NCBI GenBank assembly: GCA_016722025.1
Contig: JADKGZ010000004.1
Location: 62,001 to 126,000 of the forward strand
DNA: 64,000 bases
Direction of reading: 5' to 3'
Source: Acidimicrobiaceae bacterium
GTDB lineage: Bacteria; Actinomycetota; Acidimicrobiia; Acidimicrobiales; Ilumatobacteraceae
The position numbers were made by a program, and so were the translations under genes. Below the pieces are notes generated by a model. The model was not told the origin of the DNA and searched no databases. It was given only the letters and a program-made list of their open reading frames with translations. Below are positions 1 through 8,409 of this stretch, piece by piece; position 1 is the stretch's first letter, and each line of letters begins with the position of its first letter.

Positions 1-36
1 GGAGGAACGTCATCGTCATGTGCGGAACGCCATTGC

Positions 37-2841
37 TCATCGGGCGGCCCGCCGCACGACCGCCGCAGCCAGTTCCGCACGATTGCCGAAGCCGAGCTTG
101 GCGTACACGTGCACCAGATGGGTCTTCACCGTTGCCCGTGACATCAGCAGTCGCTCGGCGATCTGCGGGTTGGTGAGGCCCGCCGCCACCTGCTCGGCCA
201 CCTGCAGTTCGGTCGGGGTGAGGCTGTCCCAGCCTGCCTGCGGGCGAACACGCTCGCCACGCATCCGCTGCGCCAGGTCGACCGCCGCCGCGAGGCTGAG
301 CGCAGCACCCTCCGCCCACCCGTCGTCACCGTGCACAGCAGCACGTGCCGCGGCCACGTAGGCGGCTCGATGCGCGAAGCGGTAGCGGTACGACATCGCC
401 GACCGGGCGCTGTCGGCAGCGGCCAGCAGCCGCGACGCATCCTTGCTACGACCGTTGTCGGCCAGCATCGACCCGATCAGCTCCAGCAGGTCGACCACCA
501 CCTGCGCGAGGCCGAACTCGGCCGCTGTGGCGAGCGCCCGATGAGCGTCGTCGAGCGCGCCGTTCACATCCGTCGCCCAGTCGCACTCTGCCAGCACCAG
601 ACCCGCAGTCGCTTCGTACAGCGGCGCCGACACGTCGGCCGAGGGAACGCTCATCCGCATCGCGGCCGCACGCGCAGCGACCTCGTCGCCGAGGGCGAGC
701 TCGGTCTCGGCCAGCAGGCAGACCAGGCGCCAGGAGGTGAACAGATCCGGCTCGCGCTCGGCGAACGCGTCGCGCGCGTGCGTCAGCCGACCTGCGAGCA
801 GCTCGTCCACACCTCGCGCCATCGTGTACGCCGACAGGTAGCCGGCCGGCAGTGACTCGAGGCTGATGTCGGCCAACCGCAGCGACGCAAGTGGCGAACG
901 ATCGTCCAACGCCAGCGCTACCCCGGCCAGCGAGAATGCCGTCAGCACACGGTCGAGCACGGCACCGAGCCGCGCGTCGAGCAGTCCCTGCGCGTCGGCT
1001 GCCAGCTGCAGCGACAGCGCGATCTCCCCGCGCAGCTGCGCGGCGACCGAGCGGATCAAGATGGCCCGAGCACCGGTGAGCGAGGCAACCAGCGCCTCCC
1101 CCTCGTCGGGTCTGCCGGCCGCGACCACCATCACGGCGGGGCTCTGCGACGCGTTCCACGCGGTCAGCCACTCCCCGCATTTGAACGCATGCTGCCGAAC
1201 TCGTGCCAACTCGTCGAGCAGGTCGGCCCTGGGGCCCACGAACATCAGCATCGAGACCTGGGCAACCGTCGCCAGGCGCATCAACGCCACGGTGTCGTCG
1301 CGTTCCTCCGCCAGCGCCTGCGCCTCCTGACGCAGCGGCCAGAACGCGGCGTCGCCGGCATTCGTGCGCAACAGCATCAGCTTCAGCACCGCCAGCAGCC
1401 ACTCGGGTCGCTGCCGATCGCCGGCCAGCAGCGAGGGCATGCCGTGGCGCGCCGAGTCGGTGGCGCGCTGCCGCAAGGTCCAGTAGTCGCCGAGTCCGGC
1501 GACGAGTCGCAGCGCGAGCGGGCTGCCCACTTCCACCCAGTCGAGCGCGCTGGCCGCATTCGGCCACTCCGGGTCGACCTTGGCGACGATGGCGAGTCGC
1601 GACGCCCACCAGCTGTTGACGTCGGGCGTCGCGTTCTCCGAGGTGGCCGCCGCGAGCCATTGCGCGCACCACTCGGCGTGGGCATCGCGCGTCGCCGCCA
1701 TCTCGCCAGTCTCCAGCAGGCGTTGCATGGCATACGCCCGAATGGTGTCGAGCAGCGAGTAGCGGTCACGGCTGTCGTCGAACTGCACCAGGCTCTTGTC
1801 GACCAGGCGGCCCACCGCCTCGGTGATGTCGTAGCGGTCGACGTCGCCGAACGAGCCGATCACCGCCTCCGCTGCTTCGGCGGTGAAGCCGGCGACGAAC
1901 ACACCGAGCCGCCGGAACACCAGTTGCTCGGTCGTGTCGAGCAGGCCCTCGCTCCACGCCACCGACGCCTGCAGCGTCTGCTGACGCTCCATCAAGGTGC
2001 GCGGACCACCAGCCAACAGGCGAAACCGGTCGTCGAGCTGGGCGGCGATGCGGTCGGGTGGCATGTTCCTGACGCGCGCCGCCGCCAACTCGATGGCCAG
2101 CGGCAGGCCGTCGAGGCGCACGCAGATCTGGGCGACGGCCGGCGCGTTGTCGTCGGTGATGGTGAAACCTCGACGCGCCCGCCGCGCCCGCTCGAGGAAC
2201 AGCCGCGCCGCGTCGAACTGCCCGACTGCAGCAGCGGTGAGCAGCGAGGTGTCGTGCAGCGAGGGTGTGCTCAGCGAGGGCACCCGCCACACGACCTCGC
2301 CGTGCACGCCGATCGGTTCCCGGCTGGTGCACAGCACCTTCACGTCCGGGGCCCGCTCGACGACCACTGCCACCAGCTGGGCAGCAGCGTCCAGCACGTG
2401 TTCGGCGTTGTCGAGCACGAGCAGCGTCGGCGCACGCCCGGCGAGCATCCTGGCGACGCTGTCGAGCCCCGCTTCCCCGGGCGACTCCGTCACCTCGAGC
2501 ACATCGACCACCGCGGCCAGCACATCCTCGCTGCCCGAGCACGAGGCGAGCTCCGCCCACACCGCACCGCCCGCCATCTGCTCGACGGCATCGACTGCGA
2601 GCTCATAGGCCAGGCGGGTCTTGCCGCAGCCACCCGAGCCGGTGAGCGTGACGACGCGTTCGCCGGCCAGCAGCAACGACAGCTCGGCAAGTTCGGGCGC
2701 GCGCCCGATCAATGGCGTCAGCGGGGCGGGAGGAACGTGTCGGTAGCTCACGGGCTTCCCGTCACCGATGGGCAGCCGCCGCCCGAGGAGGGCATTCGAA
2801 ACCATTCGATGCATCATTCTCTCGCACGCTCGCCAGAACAT
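37..2841 (-). CDS. LuxR-type transcriptional regulator with NB-ARC/AAA-like ATPase domain
   Basis: This 934-residue protein has the layout of large ATP-dependent LuxR-family regulators. A P-loop ATPase domain (about residues 40-340) has Walker A GSGGCGKTR at 68-76, Walker B LLVLDNAEHVL near 140-150 and a CTSREP sensor motif. A long helical, TPR-like middle region follows. The C-terminal 61 residues are a LuxR/GerE DNA-binding helix-turn-helix (LTPTELQVAEQVAAG, then ATVKTHLVHVYAKLG). Family knowledge suggests an ATP- and ligand-gated activator; the ligand is unknown. It is the last gene of a four-gene operon behind an ABC exporter and a cNMP-binding protein, so it probably controls that transporter or responds with it. 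The ATG at 2841 gives the longest form. In-frame methionines 9, 10 and 13 codons in are alternatives, because the conserved domain starts only near residue 40. Confidence 0.85.
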   Translation of the reverse strand: MFWRACERMMHRMVSNALLGRRLPIGDGKPVSYRHVPPAPLTPLIGRAPELAELSLLLAGERVVTLTGSGGCGKTRLAYELAVDAVEQMAGGAVWAELASCSGSEDVLAAVVDVLEVTESPGEAGLDSVARMLAGRAPTLLVLDNAEHVLDAAAQLVAVVVERAPDVKVLCTSREPIGVHGEVVWRVPSLSTPSLHDTSLLTAAAVGQFDAARLFLERARRARRGFTITDDNAPAVAQICVRLDGLPLAIELAAARVRNMPPDRIAAQLDDRFRLLAGGPRTLMERQQTLQASVAWSEGLLDTTEQLVFRRLGVFVAGFTAEAAEAVIGSFGDVDRYDITEAVGRLVDKSLVQFDDSRDRYSLLDTIRAYAMQRLLETGEMAATRDAHAEWCAQWLAAATSENATPDVNSWWASRLAIVAKVDPEWPNAASALDWVEVGSPLALRLVAGLGDYWTLRQRATDSARHGMPSLLAGDRQRPEWLLAVLKLMLLRTNAGDAAFWPLRQEAQALAEERDDTVALMRLATVAQVSMLMFVGPRADLLDELARVRQHAFKCGEWLTAWNASQSPAVMVVAAGRPDEGEALVASLTGARAILIRSVAAQLRGEIALSLQLAADAQGLLDARLGAVLDRVLTAFSLAGVALALDDRSPLASLRLADISLESLPAGYLSAYTMARGVDELLAGRLTHARDAFAEREPDLFTSWRLVCLLAETELALGDEVAARAAAMRMSVPSADVSAPLYEATAGLVLAECDWATDVNGALDDAHRALATAAEFGLAQVVVDLLELIGSMLADNGRSKDASRLLAAADSARSAMSYRYRFAHRAAYVAAARAAVHGDDGWAEGAALSLAAAVDLAQRMRGERVRPQAGWDSLTPTELQVAEQVAAGLTNPQIAERLLMSRATVKTHLVHVYAKLGFGNRAELAAAVVRRAAR

Positions 2842-2862
2842 CGACCAAGTGGTTGATCTCCA

Positions 2863-3327
2863 TCAGATCAGCGCGCATCCCCCCGCCCGCTCTGTCGTCG
2901 GCCGCAGCTGCTGTTGTCGGTAGCTGCTGCGCGTGCGCTCTGCCAGCACCCCCAGCAGCCGGCGAACCAGCGTCGGGCAGCTGTCGATGATCTCGGCGAA
3001 CTCCTGGGCGCTGCACACCCAGACGAGCAGCTCGGTCTCGGCGACCACGCTGGCCGTTCGGTCCCCGTGGTCGAGCAGCGCCACCTCGCCGCAGCACTCG
3101 CCCGGCCCCAGGCGCGCCACCTCCCGACCACCGATCGACACCACGGCCGAGCCCTGCGCGATGACGACGAACTGGTGCCCTGAACGCCCCTCTTGAAGGA
3201 GCACTGCTCCCGCGGCCGACCGGTGCTCGATGCCGCGGCGAGCGATGAACTGCAGCTCCTTCTCACTGCACGTCGCGAAGAGCGAGAGCTGCCGCAGGCG
3301 CGCCACCGTCGGATCGACCGTTCTCAT
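2863..3327 (-). CDS. cyclic nucleotide-binding domain protein (stand-alone, no HTH)
   Basis: The 154-residue protein is essentially one Crp/Fnr-type cNMP-binding beta-roll. The phosphate-binding cassette appears as GEVALLDHGDRTASV at about residues 81-95. A short helical tail follows with no DNA-binding helix-turn-helix, so it is not a Crp-type regulator by itself. Its ATG overlaps the stop codon of the upstream ABC ATPase (ATGA), and the LuxR-type gene starts 21 bases downstream, so translational coupling is likely. Proteins of this kind act as sensory subunits. Here it may gate the ABC transporter or the LuxR regulator in response to cAMP or another nucleotide. The R-T pair in the cassette is retained, so nucleotide binding is plausible. 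Confidence 0.8.
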   Translation of the reverse strand: MRTVDPTVARLRQLSLFATCSEKELQFIARRGIEHRSAAGAVLLQEGRSGHQFVVIAQGSAVVSIGGREVARLGPGECCGEVALLDHGDRTASVVAETELLVWVCSAQEFAEIIDSCPTLVRRLLGVLAERTRSSYRQQQLRPTTERAGGCALI

Positions 3328-4037
3328 GACCGAACCAGCTGGCGAGCGGCGTGACCCGTGTGCTCGATGCCGTCTCGGTGCATGTCCAACACCTGATCTG
3401 CGAACGGCAGCAGCCGATCGTCGTGGGTCGCCACCACCAGCACGCGGCCTTCGTCGGCAAGCGACCGCAGCAACTGCAGCACGCCCGCGACCTGGATGTG
3501 GTCGAGGTGCGCAGTCGGTTCGTCGGCCAGCAGCAACGGAGCGTCGGTGGCCAACGCGCGAGCGATCGCCACGCGCTGTTGCTGCCCACCGCTCAGCTCA
3601 GTTGGTCGGCGTCGGAGATGATCCGCCAGCCCCACGCGGGCCAGCACCGCCTTCGCATGCTCCTTCGCGACGCGACGCGACGCCCCCGCGGCACGTTGCG
3701 GCACCATGACGTTCTCGACCAGGTCGAGGCTGCCGACCAGGTTGAACGCCTGGAACACGATGCCCACACGGTGTCGCCGATACGCCGCCAGCGCAGCGCC
3801 GGCAAGACCGACGACCTCGGTGCCGCCAACGACGATCGAACCGCTCTGCGCCGGCAGCAGTGCACCGAGGCAGGACAGCAGCGTCGTCTTGCCGCAACCC
3901 GACGGCCCGTGCAGCAGCGTGAGGGTGCCCGGGCGGGCGGCGAAGGACAGCCGGTCGATCGGCCTCGAGACGAACGGGCCGGTGGTGTACTCGACCACCA
4001 GATCGTGGACGGCGAGCGAGGTGTGGAACGCGTGCAT
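3324..4037 (-). CDS. ABC transporter ATP-binding protein, MacB/LolD type
   Basis: The 237-residue ATPase subunit carries all the expected ABC motifs: Walker A GPSGCGKTT, Q-loop FQAFNL, signature LSGGQQQR, Walker B LLLADEP and the switch histidine in ATHDD. Length and motif spacing match the LolD/MacB/DevA class, which powers FtsX-like permeases in mechanotransmission or export rather than classic uptake. The ATG at 4037 shares its A with the permease stop (TGATG) after the frameshift in that gene is repaired. The gene also overlaps the downstream cNMP-binding gene by four bases. No substrate-binding protein is nearby, which fits an exporter or a lipoprotein/peptide extrusion role. The substrate is unknown. 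Confidence 0.9.
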   Translation of the reverse strand: MHAFHTSLAVHDLVVEYTTGPFVSRPIDRLSFAARPGTLTLLHGPSGCGKTTLLSCLGALLPAQSGSIVVGGTEVVGLAGAALAAYRRHRVGIVFQAFNLVGSLDLVENVMVPQRAAGASRRVAKEHAKAVLARVGLADHLRRRPTELSGGQQQRVAIARALATDAPLLLADEPTAHLDHIQVAGVLQLLRSLADEGRVLVVATHDDRLLPFADQVLDMHRDGIEHTGHAARQLVRS

Positions 4038-5085
4038 CAGAGTGCTCCGAAAGCGAGGGCGGGCGGGACGACGAGTGCACGCCGCATGCCGCTGACCGCG
4101 CCCACCAGCGACACGGCGAGCGCAACCATCGGCAGCATCAGGTACAACCGGGCGGACAGCTCCACCGACATCGGGAAGCGCGGCGCGAGCGCCGTTGCCG
4201 ACGCCGCCGCGACTGCAGCAGCCAGCAGGGCGACGACGGCTGCCTGAACGGCCAGCCGAGGGCGATCGAGCCGGCCGACGTGCCGGTGGCCTTGAACACG
4301 GCCATGTCACGGGTGCGTTCGATCGCGTTGAGGTAGAGCACCGACCCGACGACGAGCGCGGCGACCAGCCACAGCAGCGTGCGTACGAGCGCGATGGTGC
4401 TGCTGGCCGACTTCAGCGGTTCCATTGCATCGGCGATCGCTTGCGTGGGGCTCATCTGCTGCAGGCCGTCGGGCACCTCCAGCAACGTGCCGCGAACCAG
4501 GACCCCCGATGACAGCGGCGCACCTTCCAGGCCCAACGCTCGCGCTTCCTCGATCGCGACGTACACAACCGGTGCCGCCGCGAACAGCGACGACCGAACC
4601 GTGCCGGACACCGTGAACGGACGGCCGGCGACCGCAACCGTGTCGCCGACCCTCACGTCGAGCCGGCTGTCCACCACCGCCTCTCCCGGCATCGCCAGCG
4701 GCGCACCGTGGGTCGGCCGGGGCGCTCCCATCTTGCCCGGCTGCACCCCGATCAGAATCGAGAACACCGGCTCCCCTGTCGCGACCACCGCCTGTCGTGT
4801 GATCAGGATCGGCTCGGCCTCCTGCACCCCGGCGCTGCTGCGCACAGCGGCGAGAGCCGAATCGTCGATGAGGACCGAGGTGGTGAACGGCCCTGCAGCC
4901 CCGTCGGACACCACCCACGTGTCGGCGCCCGCAAGCGCGACGGTGCGCGCAGCCTCGTTGTGGAAGCTGGCGGTGAGCCCGCTCATGATCATTCCCAGCG
5001 CCAGCACCAGCCCGGCACCGAGGATCGCGACGAGGAACCGTCGCCGTCGAGCTTGCAGGTCCCGCAGAGCGGCTCTGATCATCAT
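4037..5085 (-). CDS. FtsX-like ABC transporter permease, frameshifted near 4260
   Basis: The N-terminal transmembrane helix (about residues 17-37), a MacB-like extracellular domain and a helix near residue 240 (WLVAALVVGSVLYLNAIERT) identify an FtsX/MacB-family permease. The frame then degenerates after AVFKATGTSAGSIAL. Restoring one base around 4255-4262 gives a hydrophobic continuation (RLAVQAAVVALLAAAVAA, later YLMLPMVALAVSLVGAV). It ends at a TGA at 4037-4039 whose last base is the first base of the ATPase start codon. As written, the reading frame stops at 4138 with a charged, arginine-rich tail. The sensible continuation and TGATG coupling favour a sequencing or assembly deletion over true decay. 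Confidence 0.8.
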
Positions 5086-5184
5086 CGGGTGTCTCCATCG
5101 TGCTGGGCAACCTGCACAGAGTGCGCCGGTCGCGCACGGTGCGCTGTCGGGTTGCCGACACCTGGCCGTGTGCCGAATGCCGCC

Positions 5185-5190
5185 TACGAT
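5185..5190 (+). promoter_or_regulatory. -10 element TACGAT, leaderless start of the VOC gene
   Basis: TACGAT lies seven bases before the ATG at 5198, the spacing expected when transcription starts at or next to the start codon. No Shine-Dalgarno sequence is present. The region 5086-5197 is the divergent promoter region between this gene and the ABC operon. Confidence 0.5.
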
Positions 5191-5197
5191 TCACCAC

Positions 5198-5596
5198 ATG
5201 CATGCACCCGTCGTCGTCTCCGCGTTCGACCACCTGGTCCTCAAGTGCGCCGATGTGGAGACCACACTCGCCTGGTACGTCGATGTGCTGGGCCTGCAAC
5301 CGATGCGCGTGAAGGAGTGGCGCAACGGCGACGTGCCGTTCCCGTCGGTCCGCGTCGATGCAGGCACCATCATCGATCTCATCAAGGGCACCGATCTCAT
5401 CGACGGCGACAGCACCGACGGCCACCTGGATCACTTCTGTCTCGTGATCGAAGCGGTCGACCTCGCCGGGCTGGCGGCGTCGGGCCGGTTCGATGTGGCC
5501 GGCGGGCCGGCCACCCTCTTCGGCGCACGCGGCAATGGCACCTCGCTGTACGTGCGCGACCCCGACGGCACCGTCGTCGAGTTGCGCCACTACTGA
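5198..5596 (+). CDS. VOC/glyoxalase-family protein
   Basis: The 132-residue protein has the vicinal-oxygen-chelate pattern: FDHLVLKCADVETTLAWYVDVLGL at the N terminus (metal His in DHL), a central LDHFCLVIE (second His) and a C-terminal YVRDPDGTVVELRHY (Glu ligand). The length fits a single-module pair of beta-alpha-beta-beta-beta units. Members include glyoxalase I, extradiol dioxygenases and fosfomycin-resistance proteins; the motif TSLYVRDPDGTVVEL is common to many uncharacterised glyoxalase-like proteins, so no substrate can be given. ATG at 5198 is chosen because it follows a -10-like TACGAT by seven bases and starts just before the conserved domain. Confidence 0.85.
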   Translation: MHAPVVVSAFDHLVLKCADVETTLAWYVDVLGLQPMRVKEWRNGDVPFPSVRVDAGTIIDLIKGTDLIDGDSTDGHLDHFCLVIEAVDLAGLAASGRFDVAGGPATLFGARGNGTSLYVRDPDGTVVELRHY

Positions 5597-5644
5597 CGCT
5601 CGTCGCCGCACGCTGCCAACGGCACGCCACCGACGGCACAGGGG

Positions 5645-5650
5645 TACTGT
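5645..5650 (+). promoter_or_regulatory. -10 element TACTGT, leaderless GTG start at 5658
   Basis: TACTGT is followed by seven bases and then GTG at 5658. There is no ribosome-binding site between them. It supports the GTG start of the phosphodiesterase gene. Confidence 0.45.
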
Positions 5651-5657
5651 TCGGCTC

Positions 5658-7598
5658 GTGAACGTGCATGGGCCGGAACGGTTGGCAGGTCAGGGTCTCG
5701 ACAGCGAGCAGCACGACTCGGGCAACCGTGCGATCCACGCGTTGCTCAGCGACAGCGGCGTCGGCGCGCAGGTCGATCTCGTGCTCACGTGGCGCGCTGG
5801 CGATGATGGCGAGCACGGTGCGTATGAAGCCTGGGCGACGCGTGGGCTGGTGCGCTTTCGAAGGTTGATCGCAGGCGACGGCACGTTGCAGTTCGAGGTG
5901 ATCGAGGTGGTCGGCCAGAACCCTCTCGCCAATCAGGACCCGCTGGCACTGTGCACGCTCGACGCCGAACGAGCCGCCGCAATGGCCGGCGGGTTCGACT
6001 CCGACGACCACACCCGACGATTCATCGCACCCGAGCAGCAGAGCTACCCCTTCGCCTACGAGCGCGTCGCTCAGCTGTTCGACTCGCCCAACGCACCGGA
6101 TCTTGCCGTCTCACCTCGGGACTGGTGCTCCGGTTCGTCACCCGGCACTCATGGCGCGCTGCACGTGCGCCAGTCGCGAGCGCCCTTGTGGTTCAGTGGG
6201 CCCGGCGTCGTCGTGGGCACCCACGATCTTGCCGTCCGGTCCATCGACATCGCTCCCACCTGCCTTGCCGCACTCGGCTTCCCGCTGATCGACGGTGAGG
6301 ACGCCACCGGCCGCACCAGCAGCGAGCGTGGCGCCGCCCCCGACGTGCTGCTCGCCCGCCAGGATGGCCGAGTGGTCGGCGAGGTGCTCGATGGCACCGG
6401 CCGGCAGCCGAGCCGTCTGTACGTGATCCTCATGGATGGCATGCATCAGACCGAGCTCGATGATCGACTGGCCAACGATCCCGATGCGCTCCCCCACCTG
6501 CGTCGCCTTCGTGCTCGTGCGGCGGTGCTCACCGGCGGCTCGATCGTCAACTTCCCCTCCATCACCTGGCCCAGCCACACGGCCATCGGTACCGGCACGT
6601 GGGGTGGGCACCACGACGTGGTCAACCCCACCTACTACCTGCGTGATCGCCGGGCGACGGTGTCGCCGCAGGGCATCTCGATGGGCACCGAGGTGTACGC
6701 CAACACGGCAGTGGAGAGCGTCTACGAGGCATTCCACCGCGTGCACCCCGGCTGCCTCACCGCCGCGATCCACGCGCCCTTCGGTCGCGGGGCCACGCAT
6801 GCGTTCCTGGAAGGTCGCAACCTGTGCGACCGCACGCGAGTGAAGCTGCTCACCGCCGAGTTCGCCGCCGACATGAACCCCCGTTGGCAGAACGAGCACC
6901 AGTCGGTCGCGAGCGAATCGCTGCTCGACACTCGGGGCATGGCCCAGGTGGCCGAACTGCTGAGTCGCGGCGACCTGCCCGCACCGCTGTTCGTGTACCA
7001 CGAACTGGCGGTCACCGACGGGGCCGGGCACGAGTACGGCCCACACAGCGACGGCGTGGCGGCCGCGCTCGCCGAGACCGATCGGCGCATCGGCCGTGTG
7101 CTGGGCTTGCTCGACGAGCGCGGATTGTTCGAGGAGACGCTGTTCGTGGTGTCTGCCGACCACGGCATGGCCCCGCAGGACGCTGCACTGCGCGCCAACC
7201 CCACCGCTCACGTGCTGGCAGCCGGGCTGGCGGCGATCGTGGCCGAGCCGATGATCTGGCTGCTCGATCTCGCAGTCGAGGCCGAACGAGCGTCGGACGG
7301 TCGTACGGGGCGGGTCATCGTGTACGACAACGACGCCGACACGAGCGGCGAGCAGCCGCCGTACGAGGGCGCGGAGGTGATCGTGGAGGCGCACTCGGAG
7401 GGCGCCAGGCCACGCCTCATCGCCAGCGGCAGCACCGACCCGAACGGCCGGTTCGGCTTCGCGACGCCCAGCGATGTGGCCAGTGATCGCATCGCCATCA
7501 GCGTGAGGGCCGACGGCCGCAACTCGCGCCATCTGCTGCTCGACGGCACCCGCCTCACGTTCGACCTGCGCACAGCGCTGTACGGCACCCCCACCTGA
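5658..7598 (+). CDS. alkaline-phosphatase-superfamily phosphodiesterase (NPP-like), permuted order
   Basis: The protein has 646 residues. The core from about residue 255 resembles nucleotide pyrophosphatase/phosphodiesterases: ILMDGMH (metal Asp near 260), FPSITWPSHTAIGTG (nucleophile Thr near 303), AGHEYGPHSD and VSADHGM. The part of the fold that normally follows ADHG is instead in the N-terminal 200 residues: DWCSGSSPGTHGALHV with a metal-type His, then FSGPGVVVG and SIDIAPTCLAALGFP. The order is therefore circularly permuted relative to classic family members. A carboxypeptidase-regulatory-like beta domain ends the protein. No signal peptide is visible, so it is probably cytoplasmic. Likely substrates are phosphodiesters or phosphonates; none can be named. 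GTG at 5658 is supported by the upstream -10 element. Confidence 0.75.
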   Translation: MNVHGPERLAGQGLDSEQHDSGNRAIHALLSDSGVGAQVDLVLTWRAGDDGEHGAYEAWATRGLVRFRRLIAGDGTLQFEVIEVVGQNPLANQDPLALCTLDAERAAAMAGGFDSDDHTRRFIAPEQQSYPFAYERVAQLFDSPNAPDLAVSPRDWCSGSSPGTHGALHVRQSRAPLWFSGPGVVVGTHDLAVRSIDIAPTCLAALGFPLIDGEDATGRTSSERGAAPDVLLARQDGRVVGEVLDGTGRQPSRLYVILMDGMHQTELDDRLANDPDALPHLRRLRARAAVLTGGSIVNFPSITWPSHTAIGTGTWGGHHDVVNPTYYLRDRRATVSPQGISMGTEVYANTAVESVYEAFHRVHPGCLTAAIHAPFGRGATHAFLEGRNLCDRTRVKLLTAEFAADMNPRWQNEHQSVASESLLDTRGMAQVAELLSRGDLPAPLFVYHELAVTDGAGHEYGPHSDGVAAALAETDRRIGRVLGLLDERGLFEETLFVVSADHGMAPQDAALRANPTAHVLAAGLAAIVAEPMIWLLDLAVEAERASDGRTGRVIVYDNDADTSGEQPPYEGAEVIVEAHSEGARPRLIASGSTDPNGRFGFATPSDVASDRIAISVRADGRNSRHLLLDGTRLTFDLRTALYGTPT

Positions 7599-7677
7599 GC
7601 ACCTGGACGAGCCACGGCGAGGCGAGGCGAGGGCGAGGTGAGCCCGCGGTGAGCCCGCCGACCACCCGTACACCCTC

Positions 7678-7725
7678 ACTGGTCAGCCGGAAGCCACACC
7701 GACTGTCGATCTCGGGCGACCAGAC
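7678..7725. repeat. 48-bp dispersed repeat, copy 1
   Basis: The 48-bp unit begins ACTGGTCAGCCGGAAGCC and ends GGGCGACCAGAC. Its ends are inverted (CTGGTC and GACCAG). A second copy with one mismatch is at 9427-9474. The flanking motif CGTACACCCTCACTGGTC occurs at 7667-7684 and again at 7725-7742. The rest of the 7599-7823 gap is GC-rich low-complexity sequence with no supported gene. Confidence 0.75.
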
Positions 7726-7823
7726 GTACACCCTCACTGGTCTGTCGGCGGACAGGTGAACCTGCCCACTGCCGGCCATCTGGACTTGCCCCTGCGCTCG
7801 CACCGGGTGATCCATTCGACAGC

Positions 7824-8270
7824 TCAGAGAGCGAGTCGCGCCACCTTCTCGTCATCGTCCCACTCGCCGGTCGGCTCGAACCCGAGTCCGAGGTAGAAAC
7901 CCTCAGGTCCGCCGTCGCCAGGCACCCACGAAGTGAACAGCTCCGTCGCGTTCCGCCGGCGACATTCCTCGACGCCGAGGGCCAAGGCGGCCCGGCCGTA
8001 GCCCTTGCCTTGGTGTTCGGCTGCGATCATCAGCCGCCAGAGCTGGTACGGCCGACCGTCGTCATCGTCCGGGTCGAACTGCAGCATGATGAACCCGACC
8101 ACCGTGCCGTCGGCAACGATCGCGCGCGGCCAAGCGATCTTGCGCTCTGCGTACGCCTGCGCCAGCGACCATGGGTTCGATGCCACGAACTCGTTCTGCC
8201 CAGGACCGACGGCGAGGTCGTACACCTCCCCGAGATTGTCGGCGGTGATCTCGGCCAACTCGACTGCCAT
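7824..8270 (-). CDS. GNAT-family N-acetyltransferase
   Basis: The 148-residue protein is a complete GNAT fold. The acetyl-CoA pyrophosphate-binding motif A is LMIAAEHQGKGYGRAAL (Q-x-x-G-x-G/A type) around residues 80-97. It is preceded by a beta strand GFIMLQFD and followed by a C-terminal FYLGLGFEPTGEW. This last pattern (Y-x-x-x-GF) is typical of diamine/spermidine and related small-molecule acetyltransferases, but the substrate cannot be read from the sequence. It is a monocistronic gene between a repeat-rich gap and the divergent transglutaminase-like gene. Confidence 0.85.
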   Translation of the reverse strand: MAVELAEITADNLGEVYDLAVGPGQNEFVASNPWSLAQAYAERKIAWPRAIVADGTVVGFIMLQFDPDDDDGRPYQLWRLMIAAEHQGKGYGRAALALGVEECRRRNATELFTSWVPGDGGPEGFYLGLGFEPTGEWDDDEKVARLAL

Positions 8271-8409
8271 GCGACGTCACCGTAGCCGTCGTCCGAAAGT
8301 CCGAGAACCGATCGAGGCCGGACTCGGATCGGAACAACCGAATGCCCGCCACCACCGCCATCTGAACGACGTTGCGCGAGGTGACGGCGAGCGGTGAAAG
8401 GATCGGGCG

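Noticed and set aside
1189..2856. Long plus-strand frame opposite the LuxR-type gene
   Set aside because: No domain or start signal is seen, and the minus-strand gene has clear Walker and HTH motifs. The composition is that of an antisense shadow.
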